Assembly (NCBI RefSeq): GCF_024539675.1
Contig: NZ_JAHHIT010000012.1
Span: forward strand, 1 to 37,456
Reading direction: 5' to 3'
Source of the DNA: Streptomyces hilarionis
GTDB taxonomy: Bacteria; Actinomycetota; Actinomycetes; Streptomycetales; Streptomycetaceae
DNA length: 37,456 nucleotides
The translations under genes were made by a program, and so were the position numbers. Position 1 is the stretch's first letter; each line of letters starts with the position of its first letter. Positions 17,076-24,690 of this stretch are shown in pieces. The notes under the pieces were generated by a model. It made no database searches and was not told where the DNA came from. It saw only the letters and a program-made list of their open reading frames with translations.

Positions 17076-17825
17076 TCAGGCCCCGACGGCCGCCGCCACG
17101 GGCATGCGCGCCGCGTCGTACCGCCTCAGCAGCACCTGGGCCACCTCCGGCGCCGGGCCCAGCACGTCCGCCAGGACGTCCGCCCCGGCCGCGCCCCGCG
17201 CGATGCGGTCCGGGAGGAACCCGGGAGCCAGCACATACGGTGCGACGGCCACCCGGGAGCAGCCCAGCGCGCGCAGTTCGCGGACGGCGTCCTCGGTGCG
17301 CGGAAGGGAGGCGGAGGCGAACGCAGGCCGCACGGCACACCAACCGGTGCGCCGCCACTCCCGCGCGATTTCTGCGATCACTGCGATCGCCTCCGGGTCC
17401 GTGGACCCCGCCGAGGCCAGGACGACCCCGGTCGAGGACTTGTCGGCGGGCGTCAACCCCGCCTCGTACAACCGCCGTTCCAGGGCGGTGAGCAGCAGCG
17501 GGGACGGCCCGAGCACGTCGGCCTGCCGGATCCGCAGCCGTGACGGCGCGTCCCGCAGGACCGCCGGGATGTCCGCCTTCGCGTGGAAGGCGCGGGTCAG
17601 CAGCAGCGGCAGGGCCACCACGTCACGGACGCCCTCCGCGGCGAGCGACTCCAGCACCCCCTGCACCGACGGCACGTTGAAGTCCAGGAACCCGGTCTCC
17701 ACCCGCAGCCCGGGCCGCAGCGACCGCACGCGCCGCACGAGGGCGTCGACGGTCGCCGCGTGCCGCGGATCGCGGCTTCCGTGGGCGATGACCACGAGGA
17801 CGGAGCGCACCGGATTCCTGGACAC
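17076..17825 (-). CDS. Sirohydrochlorin chelatase (CbiX/SirB family)
   Basis: 249 aa, GTG start six bases after the stop of the permease gene. RSVLVVIAHGSRDPRHAATV carries the metal-binding His of the first half. A second CbiX-like half begins near residue 130 (TGVVLASAGSTDPEA) and ends with VAVAPYVLAPGFLPDRI. The family inserts Fe2+ (siroheme) or Co2+ (cobalamin) into sirohydrochlorin. Its place as last gene of the sulfur block favours the iron reaction: siroheme is the cofactor of the sulfite reductase encoded at the other end. This is inference from context. Confidence 0.85.
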   Translation of the reverse strand: MSRNPVRSVLVVIAHGSRDPRHAATVDALVRRVRSLRPGLRVETGFLDFNVPSVQGVLESLAAEGVRDVVALPLLLTRAFHAKADIPAVLRDAPSRLRIRQADVLGPSPLLLTALERRLYEAGLTPADKSSTGVVLASAGSTDPEAIAVIAEIAREWRRTGWCAVRPAFASASLPRTEDAVRELRALGCSRVAVAPYVLAPGFLPDRIARGAAGADVLADVLGPAPEVAQVLLRRYDAARMPVAAAVGA

Positions 17826-17831
17826 GGGACC

Positions 17832-18734
17832 TCAGCCCTTCACCAGCAGACCACGACTGCGCAGCACCCACCGCTCCAGCGGGCTGAAGATCAGCAGGTC
17901 GATGGCGATGCCGACGAACAGGATGAGCAGGATCGCCTCGAACACCATCGACATGTCGCTGGCGTTGCGCCCGTTCTCCAGCAACTGGCCGAGGCCCACG
18001 CCGAGATCGGGGAAGGACGCGATGATCTCCGCCGCCATCAGCGAACGCCAGGAGAACGCCCAGCCCTGCTTCAGACCCGCCACGTAGCCCGGCAGCGCGG
18101 CCGGCAACGTGATGTGAACGGTTCCCCGCAGCCCCGTCGCGCCCATGGTGCGTCCGGCGCGCAGGAACAGCGGAGGCACCTGGTCGACGCCGGACACCAG
18201 TCCGTTGGCGATGGACGGCACCGCGCCGAGCAGGATCACCGCGTACATCATCGAGTTGTTCAGACCCAGCCACAGCACGGCCGGAGGCACCCACGCCACC
18301 GACGGGAGCGATTGCAGACCCGACAGGATCGGCCCGATCGCGGCCCGCACGAACTTCACCCGCGCCACGAGCAGCCCCAACGGGGTGCCGATCGCCAGGG
18401 CGAACAGGAAGCCGAGCAGACCGCGCGAGACGCTGGTCCAGATGTAGCCGAGCAGCTCGCCCTGGAGCCAGGCGTCCCGCAGCGTGGCCCAGACGTCCAG
18501 CGGAGAGACCAGCTTGGTCGGGTCGTCGACCACCTTGAAGGTGATCTGCCAGACGACCAGCAGCAGCGCGGTCGCGATGATCGGCGGAAGGATCTTGTCG
18601 ACGAACGTCCGCCGGAAGGGAACCCGGACGGCGGGGGCGACCACGTCCAGCGCGTCGAGTCCCGCCTCCACACCGGCCAGCGCGTGCGGAGCCGGCTTCT
18701 CGTCCGCCGTCGTCTTCGTCTCAGTGCTGGCCAT
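17832..18734 (-). CDS. ssuC: Sulfonate-type ABC transporter permease
   Basis: 300 aa. ATG 18734 lies inside the last codons of the ATPase gene (14-base overlap), with GGGGAGA about ten bases upstream. A variable N-terminus of about 45 residues is followed by some six hydrophobic segments. ILPPIIATALLLVVWQITF starts the membrane domain. RTMGATGLRGTVHITLPAALPGYVAGLKQGWAFSWRSLMAAEII is the SsuC/TauC-type EAA region and following helix. It forms the channel for the SsuA-SsuB importer. Neighbouring cys genes favour sulfonate or taurine rather than nitrate, which related systems carry. Confidence 0.9.
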   Translation of the reverse strand: MASTETKTTADEKPAPHALAGVEAGLDALDVVAPAVRVPFRRTFVDKILPPIIATALLLVVWQITFKVVDDPTKLVSPLDVWATLRDAWLQGELLGYIWTSVSRGLLGFLFALAIGTPLGLLVARVKFVRAAIGPILSGLQSLPSVAWVPPAVLWLGLNNSMMYAVILLGAVPSIANGLVSGVDQVPPLFLRAGRTMGATGLRGTVHITLPAALPGYVAGLKQGWAFSWRSLMAAEIIASFPDLGVGLGQLLENGRNASDMSMVFEAILLILFVGIAIDLLIFSPLERWVLRSRGLLVKG

Positions 18735-19509
18735 GACGGCGGATCTCCCCACGCAGGACTTCGGTGATCTCGATGGACAGTTCCGCCACGGGAGCGTCCT
18801 CGATGCGGCGCGGCTGCGGGATGTCGACCGTCCACTCGCGCGCCACCCGCCCGGGGCGGGAGGACAGCAGCACCACGCGCTGCGCGAGCCGGACCGCCTC
18901 GCGCACGTTGTGGGTGACGAACAGGACGGACAGTCCCGTCTCCTCCCAGATCCGGGTCAGCTCGTCGTGCAGGACGTCGCGCGTGATGGCGTCCAGCGCC
19001 GCGAACGGCTCGTCCATCAGCAGCAGCCGGCTCTCCTGGGCCAGCGCGCGGGCCATCGCCACGCGCTGGCGCATACCGCCGGACAGCTCGTGCACCCGCT
19101 TGCCGTACGCGCCCTTCAGCCGGACCAGCTCCAGCAGTTCCTCGGCCTTGCCGCGCCGGTCCGGCTTCGCGACCCCCCTCAGCTTCAGGGCGAGCTCGAT
19201 GTTCTTGCCGGCCGACAGCCACGGGAAGAGGGCGTGCTCCTGGAACATCAGCGCCGCACGGCCGTCCGTGGTGATGGTTCCGGCGGTGGGCCGGTCGAGC
19301 CCCGCCACCAGGTTCAGCAGCGTGGACTTCCCGCAGCCCGAGGCCCCCAGGAGGGTGACGAACTCGCCGGGCGCGACATCGAGCGTGATGTCGTCCAGGA
19401 CGAGCTGCTCCCCGCCCGGTCCCGCGAAGGACTTCGAGACGTGCTCGAGGCGTGCCGCGTACTCCACCGATTCAGCGGTCTCGGCGGCCTTGGCGAACGT
19501 CGTGGCCAT
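18721..19509 (-). CDS. ssuB: Sulfonate-type ABC transporter ATPase
   Basis: 262 aa. An in-frame GTG at 19518 overlaps a perfect AGGAGG (19518-19523); that box sits eight bases before ATG 19509, so the ATG is the start. All ATPase motifs are present: Walker A GASGCGKST, Q-loop MFQEHALFPW, signature LSGGMRQRVAMARAL, Walker B LLLMDEPFAALD and the switch His in VTHNVREA. It powers uptake through the neighbouring permease. The gene lies 33 bases after the binding-protein gene and overlaps the permease gene, so the three are one transcription unit. Confidence 0.93.
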   Translation of the reverse strand: MATTFAKAAETAESVEYAARLEHVSKSFAGPGGEQLVLDDITLDVAPGEFVTLLGASGCGKSTLLNLVAGLDRPTAGTITTDGRAALMFQEHALFPWLSAGKNIELALKLRGVAKPDRRGKAEELLELVRLKGAYGKRVHELSGGMRQRVAMARALAQESRLLLMDEPFAALDAITRDVLHDELTRIWEETGLSVLFVTHNVREAVRLAQRVVLLSSRPGRVAREWTVDIPQPRRIEDAPVAELSIEITEVLRGEIRRHGQH

Positions 19510-19542
19510 GGTCGTCACCTCCTGGGAACTCGTCGGATGCGA

Positions 19543-20655
19543 TCAGCTGGCGCCGAGACCGGCGTCGTCGACCGCGGGCTCGCCCTCGGCCTTGAGGACC
19601 TTGTTCAGGATCGACAGGTCGTAGATGCCCTTGAGGTCGGGCTGCTTCAGCAGACCGGCCTTGACCGCGTGGGCCGCCTCGGTGTCGAGCGTGGCGGCGA
19701 GCGGGTCGTTGATGAACTGGATCGACGACCACGCCGGGTCCAGGACGTTCGCGGGCAGCGCCTTGCCGGAGTCGGCCTCCAACTGCTTGTTCGCCGAGGC
19801 CTTCGCCTTCTCCGGGTTGGCCTTGATCCACTTGTTGGTCTCGACCGCGCCCTTGAGCACGGCCTCGACGACCTGCGGGTGCGCCGCGAGGAACTTCTGC
19901 GACACGATGACGTTCGTGATCACGAACTTCTTGTCGGGCCACAGCGACGCCTCGTCGAGCAGCACCTTGCCACCCTCGGCGACCAGCTTCGAGGCGGTCG
20001 GCTCCGGCACCCAGGCGCCGTCGATCGAGCCCGCCTTGAAGGCGTCGGGCGTCACCTTGTTGTCACTGCGGACGACCGTCACGTCGCCCTTGCCGCTCTG
20101 CGCGTCGGCCTTCCAGCCCTGCTCCGAGATCCAGTTCAGGAACGCGACGTCCTGGGTGTTGCCGAGCTGCGGGGTGGCGATCCGCTTGCCCTTGACGTCC
20201 TTGACGGACTTGATCTTGTCCGGGTTCACGACGAGCTTGACGCCGCCGGAGGCCGAACCGCCGATGATGCGCAGGCTCTTGCCGTCGGACTTGGTGTAAC
20301 CGTTGATCGCCGGGGACGGGCCGATCCAGCCGATGTCGATGGAACCGGCGTTCAGCGCCTCGATCTCGGAGGGACCCGCGTTGAAGGTCGCGTACGAGGC
20401 CTTGGTCGCCCCGAGCGCCTTCTGGAAGATGCCCTGTTCACGGCCGACGAGCGCGGTTCCGTGGGTGAGGTTGCCGAAGTAGCCGATCTTGACGGTGTCG
20501 AGTCCGTCGATCTTCTTCGAACCGGCGGCGACCTTCTCGTTGGCGTTGTCTTCCTTGGCGTCGGACCCGTAGCCGCAGGCGGCGAGGGTGAGCAGGGGCA
20601 GAGCCGCCACGGCCGCGACGACGCGGCGCAGAGAAGCAGAGCGGTTGGCAGGCAC
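19543..20655 (-). CDS. ssuA: Aliphatic sulfonate ABC transporter binding lipoprotein
   Basis: 370 aa from GTG 20655, which has AGAGGA nine bases upstream. The signal peptide (LRRVVAAVAALPLLTLAACGYG) ends in the lipobox LAAC, so it is membrane-anchored outside the cell. The mature part is of the SsuA/TauA type: TVKIGYFGNLTHGTALVGREQGIF, FNAGPSEIEALNAGSIDIGWIGPSPAINGY, and later DAFKAGSIDGAWVPEPTASKLV. It should bind alkanesulfonates, taurine or a related sulfur source and hand them to SsuC. The 274-base gap to cysN may hold a separate promoter, but I cannot point to one. Confidence 0.9.
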   Translation of the reverse strand: MPANRSASLRRVVAAVAALPLLTLAACGYGSDAKEDNANEKVAAGSKKIDGLDTVKIGYFGNLTHGTALVGREQGIFQKALGATKASYATFNAGPSEIEALNAGSIDIGWIGPSPAINGYTKSDGKSLRIIGGSASGGVKLVVNPDKIKSVKDVKGKRIATPQLGNTQDVAFLNWISEQGWKADAQSGKGDVTVVRSDNKVTPDAFKAGSIDGAWVPEPTASKLVAEGGKVLLDEASLWPDKKFVITNVIVSQKFLAAHPQVVEAVLKGAVETNKWIKANPEKAKASANKQLEADSGKALPANVLDPAWSSIQFINDPLAATLDTEAAHAVKAGLLKQPDLKGIYDLSILNKVLKAEGEPAVDDAGLGAS

Positions 20656-20811
20656 GGGAGGGGTTCCTCTCGTCGGCCCGGCGGTCACGGTCTTTCAGGT
20701 CGTGGCCGGGAGGTCGGCATGGGGTCTTCGTCGCCTCCGGGGTGCGGAACCCGTCGTCTGCGAGCGAAGTGGAGCATGGGGGGAGGGGTGGGGGGACGGG
20801 GCGCGCAGGCA

Positions 20812-20833
20812 GTGCGCGTACGTCAGCGCGCAC
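20812..20833. other. Inverted repeat between cysN and ssuA
   Basis: GTGCGCG (20812-20818) and CGCGCAC (20827-20833) form a perfect 7-bp stem with an 8-base loop, about 97 bases past the cysN stop. It could be a weak terminator or processing site that lowers ssu expression relative to cys, or an operator. There is no U-run. Confidence 0.35.
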
Positions 20834-20929
20834 ATCGGCCCACCCCGCCCTGCCCGCTCCCGAGGGCGCCGCTGCCGACACGGCCGCCCTCCTTCGCGAA
20901 CGTCGAGTAGACATCCATGGGGTTCATGG

Positions 20930-22264
20930 TCAGAAGTCCCAACCGTCGTCGTCGGACAGGTCCTTGACCGGCTCCGGCGCGGCGAAGGACTCGCCGACCA
21001 TGCCCGCGGTGAGGGTGGTGCCGTCGGACGGGTCGATCAGGATGAAGGAGCCGGTGCGGCGGGAGTCGGCGTAGGAGTCCACGGGCAGCGGCTGCGCGGT
21101 GCGGATCTTCACCCGGCCGATGTCGTTGGCGGCGAGGTGTCCGGGGTGCGGGTGCAGGGACAGGTCGTCGAGGGTGAGGCGGGAGGGGATGTCCTTGACG
21201 ATGGCCTTGACGGTGCGGGTGCCGTGCTTGATCAGGACGCGGTGACCGACGGTCAGGGGCTGGTCGGCGACGTGGCAGACGGTGGCCTCGACGTCCTGGG
21301 TGGTGGCCGGGGCGTCCTTGGTGGGCACGATCAGGTCGCCGCGTGAGACGTCGATGTCGTCGGCGAGCAGGAGCGTCACCGACTGGGTCGTCCAGGCGGC
21401 GTCGACCGACTCGCCCAGCAGGTCGATGCCGGAGATCGTCGACGTACGGCCGGAGGGCAGCACGGTGACCGGCTGGCCCACCCGGAACGTGCCCGCCGCG
21501 ATCTGGCCGGCGTATCCCCGGTAGTCGGGGTGCTCGGCGGTCTGCGGCCGGATCACGTACTGCACGGGCAGCCGCGCGTGGCAGTGCGCCAGGTCGTGGC
21601 TGACCGGAACCGTCTCGAGGTGTTCGAGGAAGGTGGGGCCGCCGTACCAGTCCATGTGGGCGGAGGGGTCCACCACGTTGTCTCCGGCGAGGGCGGAGAG
21701 CGGGATGGCGGTGACCTCGGGGACGCCGAGCTCGCCGGCGTAGGCGGTGAACTCCTCGGCGATCGCCGCGAAGACGGCCTCGCGGTAGTCGACGAGGTCC
21801 ATCTTGTTGACGGCGAGGACCACGTGGGGGACGCGCAGCAGCGCGGCGATGGCGGCGTGGCGGCGGGTCTGCTCGACGACGCCGTTGCGGGCGTCGACGA
21901 GGATGACGGTCAGTTCGGCCGTCGAGGCGCCGGTGACCATGTTGCGCGTGTACTGCACGTGCCCGGGGGTGTCGGCGAGGATGAACCGCCGCCGCGGGGT
22001 GGCGAAGTAGCGGTAGGCCACGTCGATGGTGATGCCCTGCTCGCGCTCGGCGCGCAGCCCGTCGGTGAGCAGCGCCAGGTCGGGCGTGTCCTGACCGCGG
22101 CTCGCGGAGGCGCGCTCCACCGCCTCCAACTGGTCCGCGAGGACCGACTTGGAGTCGTGCAGCAGCCTGCCCACCAGCGTGGACTTGCCGTCGTCGACGG
22201 AGCCCGCGGTGGCGAACCGCAACAGGGTCGTCTCCGAGAGCACCTCGGAAGTGGTCGTGCTCAT
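20930..22264 (-). CDS. cysN: Sulfate adenylyltransferase subunit 1 (GTPase)
   Basis: 444 aa. The ATG lies two bases past the cysD stop. It is a translation-factor-like GTPase: FATAGSVDDGKSTLVGRLL (P-loop), AEREQGITIDVAYRYF (switch I), LADTPGHVQYTRNM (switch II), NKMD, followed by two beta-barrel domains. With CysD it forms ATP sulfurylase, coupling GTP hydrolysis to formation of adenosine 5'-phosphosulfate from sulfate and ATP. It lacks a fused CysC kinase domain, which is encoded separately in this operon. The C-terminus is acidic (DLSDDDGWDF). Confidence 0.96.
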   Translation of the reverse strand: MSTTTSEVLSETTLLRFATAGSVDDGKSTLVGRLLHDSKSVLADQLEAVERASASRGQDTPDLALLTDGLRAEREQGITIDVAYRYFATPRRRFILADTPGHVQYTRNMVTGASTAELTVILVDARNGVVEQTRRHAAIAALLRVPHVVLAVNKMDLVDYREAVFAAIAEEFTAYAGELGVPEVTAIPLSALAGDNVVDPSAHMDWYGGPTFLEHLETVPVSHDLAHCHARLPVQYVIRPQTAEHPDYRGYAGQIAAGTFRVGQPVTVLPSGRTSTISGIDLLGESVDAAWTTQSVTLLLADDIDVSRGDLIVPTKDAPATTQDVEATVCHVADQPLTVGHRVLIKHGTRTVKAIVKDIPSRLTLDDLSLHPHPGHLAANDIGRVKIRTAQPLPVDSYADSRRTGSFILIDPSDGTTLTAGMVGESFAAPEPVKDLSDDDGWDF

Positions 22265-22266
22265 CT

Positions 22267-23205
22267 CTAGAAGTACCCTTCGCGCTTGCGGTCTTCCATC
22301 GCGGCCTCGGACATCTTGTCGTCGGCACGGGTCGCGCCGCGCTCGGTCAGCCGGGAGGCGGCGATCTCGGTGATGACCTGCTCCAGCGTCACGGCGTCGG
22401 AGTCGACCGCGCCGGTGCAGGACATGTCGCCGACGGTCCGGTAGCGCACCAGACGCTTCTCCACGGTCTCGCCGTCCTTGGGCCCGCCCCACTCGCCGGC
22501 GGTGAGCCACATGCCGGCGCGGGCGAACACCTCGCGCTCGTGGGCGAAGTAGATCTGCGGAAGGTCGATGCGTTCGCGGGCGATGTACTGCCACACGTCC
22601 AGCTCGGTCCAGTTCGACAGCGGGAAGACGCGCACGTGCTCCCCGGGCGCGTGCCGGCCGTTGTACAGGTTCCACAGCTCGGGGCGCTGACGGCGCGGGT
22701 CCCACTGCGAGAACTCGTCGCGCAGCGAGAACACCCGCTCCTTCGCCCGGGCCTTCTCCTCGTCACGGCGCCCGCCGCCGAAGACCGCGTCGAACCGCTC
22801 CGCCTGGATCTTCTCCGTCAGCGGCAGCGTCTGCAACGGATTGCGCGTGCCGTCGGCACGCTCCTTCAGCACGCCCCGGTCGATGTAGTCCTGCACCGAC
22901 GCCACGTGCAGGCGCAGCCCGTGCGCGGCCACCACCCGGTCGCGGTACTCCAGCACCTCGGGGAAGTTGTGCCCGGTGTCCACGTGCAGCAGGGAGAACG
23001 GCACCGCGGCCGGCGCGAACGCCTTCAACGCCAGATGCAGCATCACGATCGAGTCCTTGCCGCCGGAGAACAGGATCACCGGCCGCTCGAACTCCCCCGC
23101 CACCTCACGGAAGATGTGCACCGCCTCCGACTCCAGCGAGTCCAGGTGGCTCAGGGCGTACGGGCTGACCGTGCCCTCCCCGGCCTGGGCGACGGTCGTC
23201 GTCAT
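22267..23205 (-). CDS. cysD: Sulfate adenylyltransferase subunit 2
   Basis: 312 aa. The start overlaps the cysC stop (ATGA). It belongs to the PP-loop ATP pyrophosphatase family: VILFSGGKDSIVMLHLALKAF binds ATP, and LLHVDTGHNFPEVLEYRD and FGGGRRDEEKARAKERVFS are conserved. The C-terminal region (GDMSCTGAVDSDA, then MSEAAMEDRKREGYF) is typical of CysD and contacts CysN. It catalyses adenylyl transfer to sulfate, with CysN providing the energy coupling. The chain is in register and full length. Confidence 0.96.
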   Translation of the reverse strand: MTTTVAQAGEGTVSPYALSHLDSLESEAVHIFREVAGEFERPVILFSGGKDSIVMLHLALKAFAPAAVPFSLLHVDTGHNFPEVLEYRDRVVAAHGLRLHVASVQDYIDRGVLKERADGTRNPLQTLPLTEKIQAERFDAVFGGGRRDEEKARAKERVFSLRDEFSQWDPRRQRPELWNLYNGRHAPGEHVRVFPLSNWTELDVWQYIARERIDLPQIYFAHEREVFARAGMWLTAGEWGGPKDGETVEKRLVRYRTVGDMSCTGAVDSDAVTLEQVITEIAASRLTERGATRADDKMSEAAMEDRKREGYF

Positions 23206-23738
23206 GCCAGTCCCCTCTCGCTCAGCAGGGCGTACACCGACGCCGCGGACTCCTGCACGGTCTGCTCCTGGGAGTCGATCCGCAGGTCGGGCGTCTCGGG
23301 CGCCTCGTAGGGGTCGTCCACCCCGGTGAGGCCGGTGAGCTCGCCCGCCGCCTGCTTGGCGTACAGGCCCTTCACGTCCCGCACCGAGCACACCTCGACG
23401 GGGGTCGCCACATGCACCTCCAGGTAGGCGGTACCGCTCTCCTGGTGGCGCTTGCGCACCGCCTCGCGACTGTCGGCATACGGGGCGATCACCGGCACCA
23501 GCGTCTTCACGCCGTTGCGGGCGAGCAGTTCGGCCAGGAATCCGATGCGCTGCACGTTGACGTGCCGGTCCTCGCGGCTGAAGCCGAGGCCCGCGGAGAT
23601 GAACTCGCGGATCTCGTCGCCGTCGAGCACCTCGACGAGGTGGCCCTCCTCGCGCAGCCGGCCGGCCAGCTCGTACGCGATGGTGGTCTTGCCGGCGCTC
23701 GGCAGACCCGTGAGCCAGACGGTGGCTCCGGTCGTCAC
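23202..23738 (-). CDS. cysC: Adenylylsulfate kinase
   Basis: 178 aa, starting at GTG 23738, which has GGGAG six to seven bases upstream. An in-frame ATG at 23789 has no ribosome binding site and would add 17 unconserved residues. The P-loop GLPSAGKTT, DGDEIREF, GFSREDRHVNVQRIGFLAELL and a C-terminal DDPYEAPETPDLRID match APS kinases. It phosphorylates APS to PAPS. Because the neighbouring reductase looks like an APS-using enzyme, PAPS may serve sulfotransfer rather than being an obligatory step in reduction. Confidence 0.94.
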   Translation of the reverse strand: MTTGATVWLTGLPSAGKTTIAYELAGRLREEGHLVEVLDGDEIREFISAGLGFSREDRHVNVQRIGFLAELLARNGVKTLVPVIAPYADSREAVRKRHQESGTAYLEVHVATPVEVCSVRDVKGLYAKQAAGELTGLTGVDDPYEAPETPDLRIDSQEQTVQESAASVYALLSERGLA

Positions 23739-23794
23739 GTGGTTCTCCCGGTTCGTAGAAGTGGGGGTGTTCGCGGGGGTCGTGGTCATCGGGG

Positions 23795-24505
23795 TCAGCC
23801 GTGCAGTCCGCACTCGGTCTTCGCCCGGCCCGCCCAGCGGCCGGCGCGCGCGTCCTCGCCCTCCAGGACCCGCCTGGTGCAGGGGGCGCACCCGACGGAC
23901 GCGTAGCCGTCCATCAGCAGGGGGTTGGTCAGGACGCCGTGCTCGGTCACGTACGCGTCGACGTCGTCCTGGGTCCAGCGGGCGATAGGGGAGATCTTGA
24001 CCTTCCGCCGCTTCTCGTCCCAGCCGACGACGGGCGTGTTCGCCCGGGTCGGCGACTCGTCGCGCCGCAGACCGGTGGCCCAGGCCTGATAGCCCTCGAG
24101 CCCCTCCTCCAGCGGCTGCACCTTGCGCAGCTTGCAGCACAGGTCGGGGTCGCGGTCGTGGAGCCGGGGCCCGTACTCGGCGTCCTGCTCGGCCACGGTC
24201 CGGCGCGGGGTGAGCGTGATGACGTTGACGTCCATCACGGCCTCCACCGCGTCCCGGGTGCCGATGGTCTCGGGGAAGTGGTAGCCGGTGTCGAGGAAGA
24301 CGACGTCCACGCCCTTGAGGACGCGGGACGCGAGGTGCGCCACCACGGCGTCCTCCATCGAGGACGTCACGCAGAACCGGGCGCCGAAGGTGTCCACCGC
24401 CCACTGGAGGATCTCCAGGGCGGAGGCGTCCTCCAGGTCGCGTCCGGCCTGCTTGGCCAGCTGCTTCAACTCGTCGGCCGTGCGGCTTTCCTGAGCGGTC
24501 GTCAT
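23795..24505 (-). CDS. cysH: Adenylylsulfate (APS) reductase, CysH family with Fe-S cysteines
   Basis: 236 aa. The start overlaps the stop of the zinc-ribbon gene (ATGA). CVTSSMEDAVVAHLA is the nucleotide loop, with VFLDTGYHFPETIGTRD after it. Two cysteine pairs, in DLCCKLRKVQPL and VGCAPCTR, are the ligands of the [4Fe-4S] cluster that distinguishes APS reductases from the cluster-free PAPS enzyme of E. coli. The C-terminal KTECGLHG carries the catalytic cysteine. The reaction reduces APS to sulfite and AMP with thioredoxin. The use of APS is inferred from the cysteines. Confidence 0.93.
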   Translation of the reverse strand: MTTAQESRTADELKQLAKQAGRDLEDASALEILQWAVDTFGARFCVTSSMEDAVVAHLASRVLKGVDVVFLDTGYHFPETIGTRDAVEAVMDVNVITLTPRRTVAEQDAEYGPRLHDRDPDLCCKLRKVQPLEEGLEGYQAWATGLRRDESPTRANTPVVGWDEKRRKVKISPIARWTQDDVDAYVTEHGVLTNPLLMDGYASVGCAPCTRRVLEGEDARAGRWAGRAKTECGLHG

Positions 24506-24690
24506 ATCCGGTCCCCTCCCGGTTCGGTGCGCTGAACGCCCCGGGCGAGCAGCCCGAGGAACTTCAGCTGGAAGGCCCGGTTGCACGCCGCGCATTCCCA
24601 CGCGCCGTGACCGCCCTCGCCGGCTTCGCTCGGCCGGAGGTCCTCGTCGCCGCAGTAGGGGCAGTAGAAGGGGGCTGCGCGCTCGCTCAC
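24502..24690 (-). CDS. Small zinc-ribbon protein of the sulfur assimilation operon
   Basis: 62 aa. GTG start overlaps the sir stop (GTGA), and its stop overlaps the cysH start (ATGA), so it is translationally coupled on both sides and surely expressed. Two CxxC knuckles (C10/C13 in YCPYCG and C33/C36 in ECAACN) make a small rubredoxin-like or zinc-ribbon fold, followed by AFQLKFLGLLARG. I remember the same little gene between sir and cysH in other Streptomyces, but no function. A role in electron delivery or assembly for Sir or CysH is possible but is guesswork. Confidence 0.85.
   Translation of the reverse strand: MSERAAPFYCPYCGDEDLRPSEAGEGGHGAWECAACNRAFQLKFLGLLARGVQRTEPGGDRI

Noticed and set aside
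20823..20927. A 34-codon ORF starting three bases after the cysN stop
   Set aside because: It has no ribosome binding site of its own beyond what cysN offers, and its second half is simple Gly/Ser-rich sequence from the GC-rich hairpin region. Coupling to cysN is possible but nothing supports a product.
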